Shown here piece after piece: positions 44,322 through 55,381 of a stretch of DNA of 64,000 nt. The DNA comes from Bemisia tabaci (lineage: Eukaryota; Arthropoda; Insecta; Hemiptera; Aleyrodidae), in the NCBI RefSeq assembly GCF_918797505.1, contig NC_092796.1:56698851-56762850 (forward strand). The letters run 5' to 3'. A program made the position numbers and the translations under genes. Each line of letters begins with the position of its first letter. Within the stretch, counting starts at the first letter, position 1. The notes under the pieces are model-generated. The model did no database searches and was not told where the DNA came from. It saw only the letters and a list, made by a program, of their open reading frames with translations.

Positions 44322-44570
44322 ATGGCCCAAGTGGCAAAATCGTGGTTCCATAAAGCGTCCAGTCCACGTACAAACTGGGGCTCTCAAACTGGCACTAATT
44401 CTTCTATTTCTCAGCCATTTCTACACGGAATGCCTCGAAAATTTCAAGATCTGATCTGTGATGTATCCCGAACACATCGGTCACCCTCAAAGATCGTCGG
44501 GCCGATGATCTTTGAAAGGCAACAGTCAACAGTTCCATCGATGAGCCTCTTTGAGGCCCCTAGTTTGTAG
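44322..44570 (+). CDS. Possible small open reading frame, 82 residues
   Basis: ATG in a good context (AAAAATGG) opens 82 codons in non-repetitive sequence. The minus strand is also open over part of the interval (about 44558-44410), and TCAAAGATCGTCGGGCCGAT/ATCTTTGA is a local palindrome. No domain, signal peptide or homologue is recognised. It could be a terminal exon on either strand or chance. Confidence 0.2.
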   Translation: MAQVAKSWFHKASSPRTNWGSQTGTNSSISQPFLHGMPRKFQDLICDVSRTHRSPSKIVGPMIFERQQSTVPSMSLFEAPSL

Positions 44571-44794
44571 GTGGGCTGGACGCTTAAAACAGAAACTAAA
44601 TATTTCGTTATGGTACTAGATTGTTACATTATCAGGTGTATCATTGATTGAGTTCAAAAAACGTCATTCCATATTTTCAAGTTCAAGTTGGCACGATTTA
44701 AATACAGAAAAATATTTTTGAAAATGAGAAATAATAGAAATAGAAAAGGTTAGTGGACTCGGGCCAGTTTTGCATAGAGTGACTAATGTGAGAA

Positions 44795-45585
44795 CAGGGC
44801 CGGATTTACCCACTTGCCGCCCATGGGCCGCTTGTATTTTGCCGCCCCTTCTCATTCGTTTTGAAACATCAATAAAAACCATCAAGTGAACGTGCCGGAG
44901 GGAGAGGGGTGCGTAAGACGCGTTCACTCGCGTTGGACACATTTTTTTGCGAAAGCTCTGTCAACAAAACTAGCAAACATTCACGGAAATTGGCGCGAAA
45001 GTTAAGTTCCATAAACCTATCTCTGTGTGGACAAGGCCTGCCATTTCTAAGAAATGAACGAAAAAATTATGAAAGAACAAACATAAATGTGGTTTAATAA
45101 TTTTAACTTCCACTGCCGCGCCGCGCCGTGCTAATCGCACTATGTTTGACGCAATGCGTGAAGTATTCCGTCAGTATTGTAGGCGCTATGCGTTACACGT
45201 CGACCGCTGCTGACCGCACTGCATTTGACGCTATGCGTGAAGTATTCATGCGGTCTTTTAGGCGCTAATATATGTTGCATTGCATGTCGACCGCCGCGCC
45301 GAGAGCTTCCCTTCTCATCTCAAGTCTTCATCTTCTTTGCTCTTTCCAGGCCAAGTTGCGTGTTTGGTTTCTCTCAAAACTATAGACTAATTAAATGTGC
45401 TGTCTATTGTATCGCCGCAAAACGACAAAATTAGAAATTATTACATTCTCAGGAAATGAAAGATTTTATCGCCTTTTCTCGTTTGTAATTTTTTTCATTT
45501 TAAAAAAAATTGCAAAATTTGCCGCTCCCTCAATTTTGCCGCCATGGGCCGCGGTCCACCTGGCCACCCCCTTAATCCGGCCCTG
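44795..45585. mobile_element. hAT-like non-autonomous element, CAGGGCCGGATTTA
   Basis: Ends CAGGGCCGGATTTA and TTAATCCGGCCCTG, with subterminal GCCGCCCATGGGCCG and its inverse. Flanks TGTGAGAA and TTTGAGGA agree at 6 of 8 bases, consistent with an old 8-bp duplication. It contains two degenerate halves of the GGCGCC palindrome module (45150-45270). Confidence 0.82.
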
Positions 45586-45951
45586 TTTGAGGATAGTAAA
45601 TTTTGCGTTTAAATGCTTGATACTCGAGTCGTTTTTGCATAGAATCACTTTTAATCTATAAAGGATGCAAGTAGGGGCTTCTGAGTAAAAAGAAAAATAA
45701 ACGAGAGAAAACGGTGAATTTTTTTAACAAAAAGAATTTCTATAAAAATTGAAAATTTGTCCACATAACAATAATAACAACAGTATGTGCAAGTTGAGAA
45801 TTTGTTCTTTGCGAAAGGGGCCCCACCCCGCTCGAACCGTTTTTGAACTTAACTCCTCAATTAGATCGTGACTGTTATTCGTTGAATCCCAACTACTCGT
45901 AAAATTGGCTGAATTTCCACTAATACAAGGAAAGGTCAAAGAGTTTAGTAG

Positions 45952-46100
45952 AATTGGACTACATTCTGCAATTTGGAACTATAAATTTTAGCCCGGTTTT
46001 AAAACAACGTATGTGCCATTAGTTTCCCTATGCACATAAGTGTTTTTCCAAAAGAGCCAGAATTTATAGTTCCAAATTGCAAAATGCAGTCCAATTCATG
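45952..46100. mobile_element. MITE, GACTACATTCTGCAATTTGG family
   Basis: Ends TTGGACTACATTCTGCAATT and AATTGCAAAATGCAGTCCAA. Confidence 0.85.
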
Positions 46101-46384
46101 TACTCGTTGTTGGTCAACTGTGACGAGGAAACTTTTCGAGTAAAGATCGAGCTGAGATCAGGGCTAATGTTGAATCTGCGATGATTGATATCCTGTAAAC
46201 GATATATTCGCCGCCTTAAAAAATTTAATTTACAAATACCTTCTTATAGCGATTGTTTCTATATTTTTTGTAATATGGAAATGCCCCCTGGTCGGACGAA
46301 TATTGGTCGGTCTATTTATTGTAAAAATTCCCGTAAGATGAGGTTATACCGAGAATAGCTCTTGCTTGAGAGTAGCTGAAGCTC

Positions 46385-46860
46385 TTGCATGTGTCAGGAA
46401 TTTGCGATTTTAGCACCGAGTCTTATACTAAATTTCGCGAGAAACACAATAATGCCATTGTTTTTCTCTGAAATCAACTCCAAAGCTCAATAAAAGCTCT
46501 TAGAGTTGAGTCTCTATAATGGAGGGAATATCTCACGCTACCTTGAGAGTCCACCTCTATACCAAAACAAACTCTCTATGCAAAGATAGGAAGCAAATAC
46601 ATTAACAGGGTTGTCCCCTTATTTGGGACTCCAAAACTGAAAACACTGCAACCCTGCTAATGTATTTGCTCCCTATCTTTGCATGAAGAGTTTGACTAAA
46701 TGTGGAGGTGGACTCTCAGGGTAGCATGGGATATCCTTTGCATCATGGCCTCAACTTTGAGAGCTTTTTCTGAGCTTTGGGGTTGATCTCGGAGAAAAAC
46801 AGTGGCACCATCGTGTTTCTCGCGAAATTTAACACAGGAATCTGTGCTTACTTCTCAAAC
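46385..46860. mobile_element. Foldback element, GTGTCAGGAATTTGCGATTT family
   Basis: Inner arms AGCAAATACATTAACAGGGT and GCTAATGTATTTGCTCCCTA, plus CTTGAGAGTCCACCTCTA with its inverse. A close relative of 63132-63907. Confidence 0.8.
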
Positions 46861-46911
46861 CCCTCACGCACGCGAGAGCTCAGTTCGACAGTTCCACTCC
46901 CCGCCGCGCCT

Positions 46912-47675
46912 ACTCAAGTAGCAGTGATCACGAAAAGTTGCGATTTGATCGCAGAATGTATCGCAATTTTATCGACGTCAATTTATTACAATATTGCATT
47001 GCACATTGCGATCTCATCGCAAAAATTTGCAATAAAATCGTGATTTTATCGACAGTGATCATCGCGATATTATCGAACGAAAAATCGTGATAAATTGAGA
47101 GGAAATTTCGATTTTCTAGAACACGATTTTACAAAGATAAAATTGCGATAGGATTGAGTATAATCGCTTGGATGTAGATGATTCTAGTGATTTTATCGCA
47201 AAATCTCGTAAAAATTCGTAAAAAAATCGCAATTTTTTCTTTAAAATAAGCTACTTGGGTATCGAACGACCGCTCCATCATGTGTGTTCCATTATTCGTA
47301 GGCCGCACCTGCACCAATCTACAGTTCCTATGTCGTTGGACGATGAAATTTCCAATGAAAACGTACCGTCCCAAGTAGCAGTGATCGTGAAAAATGGCGA
47401 TTTTATCGGTGGCAATTCATCGCGATATAATCGAATAAAAAGTTGCGTTTAATTGCGATTCGGCGATAAAATCGTTAGGATCATCAACATCTGAACAATT
47501 ATCCTTAATCTTGATGAATAAAATCGCGATTTTATCGCCCGGCAATTAATCGCTATACATGGCGATTTAATCTCGATTTTATCGACGAAAATTGATCACA
47601 ATTTTTTTGAACAAAAAATTGCGATCATGCATAGCGATTTAATCACCATTAATCGCGATTTTTCCGTTGAAAAAT
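46912..47675. repeat. Block of reiterated GCGATTTTATCG motifs
   Basis: More than fifteen variants of GCGATTTTATCG/CGATAAAATCGC in about 760 bp. The phrase AAGTAGCAGTGATC opens two sub-blocks (about 46916 and 47374). Open frames here are by-products. Confidence 0.8.
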
Positions 47676-47679
47676 GCTA

Positions 47680-48330
47680 TATGGGGTGGAGACAAGGCCT
47701 AGGATATATCCTGGTCAAATCCCAGAGAAACAGGGGCAACGGAAAGGCCCCAACGTTTGCCGAAGGAGAGTTCGGCAACTTCAGGTGGGTCTTGTTGACA
47801 AAGGCTGAATGCGAGCGAGCATACGATAACAGCTCATCCACAAATAAACACACGCCTACGCCAAGAATCTGGGTCAGTCGGTAATCGGGTTCACCGCGGG
47901 GGTTGCTCGTTTTATGAGGCAAATCCACCGCTGACCAGCCCTCGGCTCGGAGGAGCGCCTTCAATAGCTGTAGCCGGCAACACCGTTGACACTGGAATAC
48001 GTAACGTGTTTATGATTACATATTCGACTGCTCAGAGCCGTGTGCCGTGTGTGTAAAGTCAAAATTACGCCTCAGCTCAGCACGACCGAGTCACTTCCCT
48101 CACGAGACACGGTATGAACTTTTCAAGGGGATAATTGCTCCTTGTCTTCCCTCACGCTTCGTGTGCTAGTGCCCCTCGTTTCGAAATAATCAAATCAACC
48201 CTCGGTGACCCCCCGAGAATAACGGGGGCGAGGCATTTACCTCGTATGCTCCCAAAATCAATTGAGTTATTCTTCCCTTTTTTGCGAAGAACCGCCGAGC
48301 ATATTATATCCGTCGCATGCAATTAGCCAA
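47680..48330. other. GC-rich unassigned block
   Basis: Markedly more GC-rich than its surroundings, with reading frames open on both strands (plus to 47884, minus 47964-47677). No splice sites or recognisable product. It could be a fragment of an unrecognised element. Confidence 0.4.
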
Positions 48331-48476
48331 ATCAGATATTTGGACGTATTTATGCTAAAAGGAACTAGAAGGGTGTGGGAAAGATGGGGTGTGCTTCTGC
48401 AAGTTGGACAAGGAACAATGTAAATAAAAATGGGCGTGATTCCTTTTGGGGTTTTGGACAAAACGGATTTGGCATA

Positions 48477-49413
48477 CCCTGGTAAAAATTGGCAGTAGAA
48501 TCTGTGTTCCAAAATATCGTAGACCTACAGCCGGCTGTAAGATTTCCAATAGCTTCTATAGCCGGCTACACAATTTCTTATAGCCTTTTATAGCCGATGG
48601 CGATTAAGCAACAGCCAGGCGATAAATTGTATGCTGAACGTTACTAATAACGGATACTAGGACTAAGTGAGTTTTTGGAGTACTGCTCTCTTTTTGGCCC
48701 GTAGTATCTTGATTTATTTTGCGAGGAAAGCTCCGTACTTTTGATGGATGCCTGCCATTCCTAATATATTAGAGCGCCTTCAGTTTCGTATGATACTGTG
48801 CAATACCTGTGATGTGAAAAAGTTGCTTCAAACGCCGTGGCAGGCGGGCAGCCAGCGCGAAACACGCATTGGCGCCTACAAACCTAACAGGTATACTTCA
48901 CGCGTTGCGCAATGCGTGAAGTATCACTGTTAGGTTTGTAGGCGCCAGTGCGTCGCCGCTCCGCTTTGTGTTAGGATCTAATATTTAATCCGGCGGAGTC
49001 AGCGTTATTCAACTCATGATTTTGAAATGTTTGCACATCCTGTATGGATTATTCTCATTTTAATTGATGAAAAAAAATACGTATTAAAGGAAAATATAAT
49101 GTGTGTTTTGTAAAAATTAAGGTGGTTCCGTATCAAACTTAATGATTTCCAAAGCACACGAATTTCTACACAATTTCTTATAGCCTCTTATAATCGATGG
49201 CGAAAAAGCAACAGCCAGGCGATAATGTGTAAAGCCCGGCGATAGGAACTATAGCCCGGCTGCATATTTTTTTTTCGCTTCGTATAGCCCGGCCGTATGG
49301 TTTTCTCCGTATTCTACAGCCAGCTACATGATTCGCGGTAGCCTTCTTTAGTCGGCTATAAGAATTCTCATGGTATTTTGAAACGCAGCTCTTATCGCCA
49401 ATTTTTACCAGGG
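48477..49413. mobile_element. Full CCCTGG element, 937 bp, TA duplication
   Basis: Ends CCCTGGTAAAAATTGGC and GCCAATTTTTACCAGGG, flanked by TA on both sides. Opposite in orientation to 33212-34140 but alike throughout. The central palindrome is at 48865-48952. Confidence 0.9.
48865..48952. repeat. Palindromic GGCGCC module in the CCCTGG element
   Basis: 44-bp arms around GTTGC|GCAAT with a few mismatches. Confidence 0.9.
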
Positions 49414-50529
49414 TACATCTAAAGGAACTAAGCGCCAAAATATAGAAACCTTCCACCGCATGGCCTCTTGGCGACAGGTGGGAGCTTTTACTTTCTGGGA
49501 TTCAACAATTCCTTTTGGACAATTATAAGGGAGCAATAGTCATCACACTTATTTTGGATGATGAGCTTCGGATGACGTCATGAGCCAAATAAGTCTCCCA
49601 AACTTTGGCTTGTTTGCAAAACGAAACTGCCTACACGTTGTTAAACATCAACCATGTAGGTAAGTCAACAGCAAAATGCTGAAGTCCCGAGAGTAAAAGC
49701 TTCCACCATTGCGCCAAGATACTAGTGGAGGTCTCATTGTCTCTGGCTAACTCATGAGCTGTGCGCAAGTGACAAGAGCGTTGTGGACAGGGCTTACAAG
49801 TTAAAGACTCAGATCTACTGATCGTTGCCGCTGACGTCACTGACGCTTTATAATTCCCATTCATTTTTACGGTCTTCAACTAACGAGCACACCTCTTCCT
49901 TCCCACCCGCCTCTGCTTCCTTTTAGTATAAATACGTCCATTTTATCATGTGCCTTGGCAAAAATTCAAATTTTGACAATTTCTGAAATTTTGTATCTAT
50001 GGCCAAGAGGTCACGAGTTTTCAATATTTTGTGAAAAATTATTCGGTTAATCTACGGACTCATCTTATATCTTTCTCTTTAAATGCATCTCATAAATTTA
50101 AGTGTTAAATTTTTAAAAATTCTTTATTTTGCTGACAGTGTCAAGATAAATTTTCGTTCAGGAGCTAAAAATTGTTAAATTCCAGTGCAATGGAAGAAAC
50201 CTCTTTGTGATTAGGTGATGTTCAGTTTTCGATGCTAAACGCAAGTTAATTACTCATTTGTACTACATTTTGTAAACACTTTAAATCATAATTCGAATGA
50301 GTCATAATGATATAAGCGTTTTAATTAAATCGTTTTTAGAGCTTGCAATGCAATCACCTGTGTTTTTCTCAAGTTTTCGAAGTTTGACTTGATCTAATAA
50401 ATCCATTTTTTTTTTACTTTTAGATGTTTTTCTATAATCAAATGATGCTAAATTAGCTCATCTAAGCTGTGGTGCAACTATCTTGTTTCATTTTTTTCTA
50501 TCCAACGGATATTTTGCCTCCCTTCATCA

Positions 50530-51030
50530 CAAACGAACGCGTCCAAATTGCTGGGGGCAACTATTGTTGCTCCCAAGCCGCTCACATTGCCTCATCGGAA
50601 ATTGAAGGCTACCTGGTCGGCGCCACAAGCTTTGAAATTGAAGGTAATCCGAATAATTAAACCGAATGAGCATGGACAAACTGCTTCAAGCAACTATTAC
50701 TGCTCCTATGCCGCTCAAATTGCCTACCTACAATATTGCAGGAGAACTAATGGGAGCGAGCCCGCGCGGACCGATATTATTAGAGAGTATTAATCTGTTA
50801 TTGCTATGAGTCAGATAAATGGATATGGAAAACTTGTTACAAGGAACTATCACTGCCTCGATGTGGCCTCTTACATTGCCTCATCAGAATATTCTAGGCA
50901 TGTGAGCGCGCGGGATCGTTAGTAGAGTAATATCGATCGCTTATTTCAGGATTAAACCCGATGAACGTGGCCAAATTGCTGGTAGTTACTATTACTGTAT
51001 CCAAATGGCTCACGTTGCCTGATCAAACAT
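50530..51030. repeat. Four diverged tandem units, ~130-150 bp
   Basis: AAATTGCTGGGGGCAACTAT near 50545 recurs as AAACTGCTTCAAGCAACTAT (about 50677), AAACTTGTTACAAGGAACTA (about 50828) and AAATTGCTGGTAGTTACTAT (about 50970), each followed by a GCTCAC/CTCAAATTGCCT segment. Frames across it are not convincing. Confidence 0.75.
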
Positions 51031-51049
51031 CAAAAAATGAGCAAAAGTT

Positions 51050-52190
51050 TCGATTCTCAATTATCATAGTTTTTTTTTAATTATTTATTGAGCACATCTA
51101 TGTAATACATATTTAGCACTATTTTATTATAGTAATCGCTGAAGTTTCCTCTGGAACAGAACGAATGGAAAATAACAATTGAAATTCTTACCTTGTTCAT
51201 TCAAGGAAGTTCCGTCTTCAGTCCGAGTTTAGCAGAACCACAAATTCTTTTATCAGGTATTTTGATTTTAATTTCATGTCTTTAGGAAATCTCTATCAGC
51301 GACGAGCTTATGTAGTGCGATCCTGTTTTTCGTGAACACAAGAGCGGAGTCACTTTAAATTAGGCAGTTACGCAGTTCTTAACCGTTGAAAAAAGTCCGA
51401 CATTGAATGGTGTCAACGAGAAATCCTTCGAGACTCAACGCGTTACTTTATGCCTGCTACCACAAATTATGATGTTATAAAATTTTTATAATTTTTGGGC
51501 GACTCTAAAAACTCAGAGTCGCAAAATTAATTAGGACAATGATGGGGATGATACTCTAAAAATTTCATGTGTTCTGGAGAACCCATGTTTCATTTCCCAC
51601 CCCTTTCGTAACATGGATCTTCTGACAAAAATCTAACGATGGGCCTCTTGTGGAGTTGAAGGTCTGGAAGAGTCCTGAATGCAAAAGACAGCCTCAGGGT
51701 CTCTCCTCAGAGAGTGTTTGAACTTCGCGAGGGTGTAATTCCCGGTTAATCTTCGCAAAATTCTAGCCCATGAATGCTAATTTTTTTTTAAGGTCAATTT
51801 CAAATATGAATATAAAAATATTCTGAAACGCCCCCCTCCTCAACGGTCCTGAAAACTTTGCGGTACCATTTTCTACCCCCTCCCCTTCACCCTCTTTTTG
51901 GGTGACCACCCCGCTTGTGCAGTGAGGTGTTAAAGTTCCGCGTGATTTTCAATTCAGTATATACCCCCACGAGACTTCTTGAAAAGAAACGCATCGAAAG
52001 CAGTGAGACAGTCCTAAGTTTTAAGCTATATTGTACACAATTGTAGGAAGAGAATAAAAAAAGAGTAATATCTTTATTATGTCTAGTTACCCGGAACATT
52101 TACTTTGACGCAATACGCGAGCGACAGGATTCTGAGTTAACGCATTACGTACCTATTTTTTTAATGACCTATTAATGATTTGGATCATCT
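51050..52190. other. No gene seen
   Basis: AT-rich sequence without clear repeat ends or exons. Confidence 0.5.
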
Positions 52191-52196
52191 AGCATA

Positions 52197-52458
52197 TTGA
52201 CGGTGTAAGTCCGTAACCACCTATCTCGGTTTGCGACGTGGCAGACTTCTTGTCATACCTCATTTTTTTCGAATGGAAAAAGACTACAAAATGGCAATTC
52301 CTAAAAACTGCCGTGATTTTTCTTCCTTGCGCGAAGGAAATTCTGCGAAAACTTCAAGGAATGGTGTCGATTCGCCCTCCTTTAAAAAAATAAAATAAGA
52401 GCGGAGAGTTTCAAACACCGCAAACGAGATACGAGGTTGCGGGCTCACACCGTCGATA
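52197..52458. mobile_element. Foldback MITE, ACCACCTATCTCGG family
   Basis: Ends TGACGGTGTAAGTCC and the inverse GGGCTCACACCGTC. It abuts the next element directly. Confidence 0.75.
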
Positions 52459-52794
52459 TGGACGTATTTATGCTAAAAGGAACTATGTGCAAGTGAGAAG
52501 ATGGGATGTGCTCGTAGAACACTGGATAGGAAACAATGTAAAAGTGGATATAGTTCCTTTTGAGAAAATGGAAAAGCGGGATTTGACATTAAATCAAAAG
52601 GAACTGAGCGCTAACTCATGAGCCATGGACATTGCAAAAGAGCGTTGTCGACGAAGAACGACGATGGAGACGGCTCCGTTGCCGCTGACGTCACTGGCGC
52701 TTTAAAATCCCCATTCATTCTTATGGTCCTCGACTAACGAGCACACCCCATCTTTCCACGTGCACATAGTTCCATTTAGTATAAATACGTCCAT
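52459..52794. mobile_element. TGGACGTATTT element, uninterrupted copy
   Basis: Ends TGGACGTATTTATGCTAAAA and TTTAGTATAAATACGTCCA; 336 bp. It serves as the empty-site reference for the insertion at 48477. Confidence 0.88.
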
Positions 52795-52827
52795 ATAAGA
52801 TTCTAGAAAAACTGATTCGAACCAAAA

Positions 52828-53131
52828 ATGAGCAAAGTTTGCGTTCTCTACCCTGATCACAGTTATATCGCAATGAGCGAGGAATTTCTCGTTGAGCGGC
52901 ACTCGTTTCGAATTATTTTGTCTCTCAGTGCGATAACGCGAATTACGAAGAAGAATCGCCGATTGTGGAAAGAAACAATCGCCACGGACCGAGGATCAAG
53001 ACTGAAGAATTCACTTAAAATCAGTCGGAGGCACAACAGGTTGGTAGATATTCAATTTTACGGGGGAGAACACGCAAAACAAGGGATAGGTAAACATGCC
53101 ACAAGGATGAGCCCGGGCGTTACAGGTACAG
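52828..53131 (+). CDS. Possible first coding exon, ~101 residues
   Basis: ATG in a good context (CAAAAATGAG) opens a basic, non-repetitive frame ending at a strong donor, ACAG followed by GTGAGTAT. The frame would otherwise stop at 53160. A strong acceptor (long T tract, GTAG at 53710) in compatible phase adds only 15 residues (VLPGEKVANLLEDMTI) before a stop. No domain is recognised. It may be a small gene or chance. Confidence 0.28.
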
Positions 53132-53479
53132 GTGAGTATACTGCGAATCGCTTCCCATGATTGGACTCCATCACGCGAGGGACTCGGGGGGTCTATCGAG
53201 GCGGTTTGAAATCCGTTTCCGTGGTGATCCGGCCACGGCCGTCATGTTCTTGGCCTAAATACGAGTCCCGATCCCAATCTCATCGAGACACTTTGTCAGA
53301 AATGGAGGAATGGACGCGGATCCGCCGACAAATATACATACCGTCCGTCCGCTGCAGCGCCATTATTTTTGTCCTCATTATAACGCCTCCGAGTGCAATA
53401 AGTGCATTTGTTCCTCCGTAGGCAAATCGTGCCTGAAACTTGCGCCCTTTTCTTCATTTCTATAAAAAACCTCAGAACC

Positions 53480-54365
53480 AAGTAGCCCGAGTTCAATGAA
53501 TTGCAAAAATTATCGCTCTTGTGTTGGGATGTTGTGCTTGTTGTCTATTCACTAATTGAAGGGGCTTCTCTTGATGAAATTTCTTTTCTTTATTTCCATG
53601 GAGAATCCTCAGACTCAAGTAGCCAAAGTTCAATAAATTGCAATTCTAGGGTAAAATTATCGCTCTTGTGTTGGGATGTTGTGCTTGTTTTTTTTGTTTT
53701 TTTTTTGTAGTTCTACCGGGAGAAAAAGTGGCGAATCTTCTCGAAGATATGACAATTTAAACATCCTACTTCGCTGGTTGTGTTATACACAGTCAGGGAT
53801 TTCGACTCTCTTCTGTTTCGCGCTACCACCCCAACATGGGGTGGGTTTCGGCCAGATGATTGTCTGGATGGTTAATGTTGTGCTTGTTGTCTATTCACTA
53901 ATTGAAGGAGCTCCTCTTGATGAAATTTCTTTTCTTCATTTCCATGAAGAAACCTCAGACCCAAGTAGCCCAAGTTCAATAAATTGCAATTCTAGGGTAA
54001 AATTATCGCTCTTGTGTTAGGATGTTGTGCTTGTTGTCTATTCACTGATTGAAGGGGCTCCTCCTGATGAAATTTCTTTTCTTCATTTCCACGAAGAAAC
54101 CTCAGACCCAAGTAGCCCAAGTTCAATAAATTGCAATTCTAGGGTAAAATTATCGCTCTAGTGTTGGGATGTTGTGCTTGGTGTCTATTCACTAATTGAA
54201 GGGGCTCTTCTTGATGAAATAATTGATTGCAATACGCGATTGAAATAAGTTGCATTTGTTCCTCTGTAGGCAAATCGTGCCTGAAACTCACGCCCTTTTC
54301 TTCATTTTGCAAAACCTCAGACCCTAGTAGCCCAAGTTCAATATAGTGCAACTAGGGGCCTGAGG
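53480..54365. repeat. Tandem array, ~145-bp GTTGGGATGTTGTGCTTG units
   Basis: Units begin near 53523, 53663, 53870, 54017 and 54163. Each carries TATTCACTAATTGAAGG, GATGAAATTTCTTTTCTT, and AAGTAGCCCAAGTTCAATAA. One unit is split by about 175 bp of foreign sequence (53700-53872) that begins after a T-rich acceptor-like tract. Confidence 0.88.
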
Positions 54366-54442
54366 CCGCTACGCGGCCGCTAAACACTGGAAGGGAACTG
54401 CTCGTAAGAAATCAGAACAACCACGTTCAAGTTATTTATTAT

Positions 54443-55000
54443 AATGGACCACTAGACAAGGTACGAATTTAAGCATTCTGATAAATATTTCTTAACCAGA
54501 ATTTCACGTAGAGCACGATTCGCGCAACGAAATCTAATGAAACAAACTTCAAACGAAGATATTAACGTTTTTATTTCACACTGGTTATGAGAAATTTGAA
54601 CTGCCCGCTGACAAGAAACTCAAAGCTCTACGCGAGTCAAATCGCGCACTACAACGGTTTCAACAAGCTTCTCAATCGAGTAATGGTCATTTCCCACCAT
54701 GTGTTGTTCAAACTATAAACAATTTGCTACAACTGAGCCAAAGCGTCAAGATTGAGGTTGCCAGATTTTCATATCGCAGAGACTGTCATGATAACGTTTA
54801 GCGCACGATGTGAATCAAGCAGAGCATTGAGTTTTCATGAGCGGGTGGTTTGAATTCACGCTCCAAGAATCATTAAATATCTTTGGAAGGAATTGATTTC
54901 GGTAATTTTCGTTGAGCGCATCGTATTCTAAGTGAAATTTTAGTTAAGAAACATGTATCAGAATGCTGGAATTCGTACCTTGTCTACTGGTCCATTGAAT
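54443..55000. mobile_element. Element with ends ATGGACCACTAGACAAGGTA
   Basis: Left ATGGACCACTAGACAAGGTA, right TACCTTGTCTACTGGTCCAT. Inverted arms of over 70 bp (GCATTCTGATA, TTCTTAACCAGAATTTCAC). A solo right end lies near 3540-3660. Confidence 0.85.
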
Positions 55001-55381
55001 AGCAACTTGAATTGACAATATATTTTGAAAGAAGATATAACATGCTCTGAAATTTTGGAAATTGAAATTGGAATTTTGAATTTATCATCATTTATTAACA
55101 ATTTAAATTTATAATCTGGAAAAATTAAATTATTCCGGAAAATAATTTCAAAATTTTAAATGTGAAGTGCCAGTATTGTGATGCCTTGCATTTCAAAAAA
55201 GAGGAGGTGAACGGCCATTTTAACAGATCTTGTCATTATGGTCTTCTCAGACTTGCCGAGCCTGGAATCAATGACCAACTTCGCGACCTCTTCTCCAAAC
55301 CCATTTTCATGAGCAACATTTTGAGGTACAACAGTTGTATGGCTTTTGCATTTCTGTCTGCTTCCAAAGCTCATATAGTTT

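Larger units (their letters stand above)
48341..49940. mobile_element. TGGACGTATTT element interrupted by a CCCTGG element
   Basis: Ends TGGACGTATTTATGCTAAAA and TTTTAGTATAAATACGTCCA. Removing 48477-49413 and one TA leaves about 660 bp alignable with 52459-52794. Confidence 0.85.

Noticed and set aside
45838..45925. Possible minus-strand exon encoding a Ser/Asn-rich peptide
   Set aside because: The acceptor ATTAG is acceptable but the donor is weak and the phase cannot be linked to gene 2.
53480..54365. Array resembling CRISPR
   Set aside because: Whole ~145-bp units are tandem without unique spacers, and the DNA is animal nuclear.
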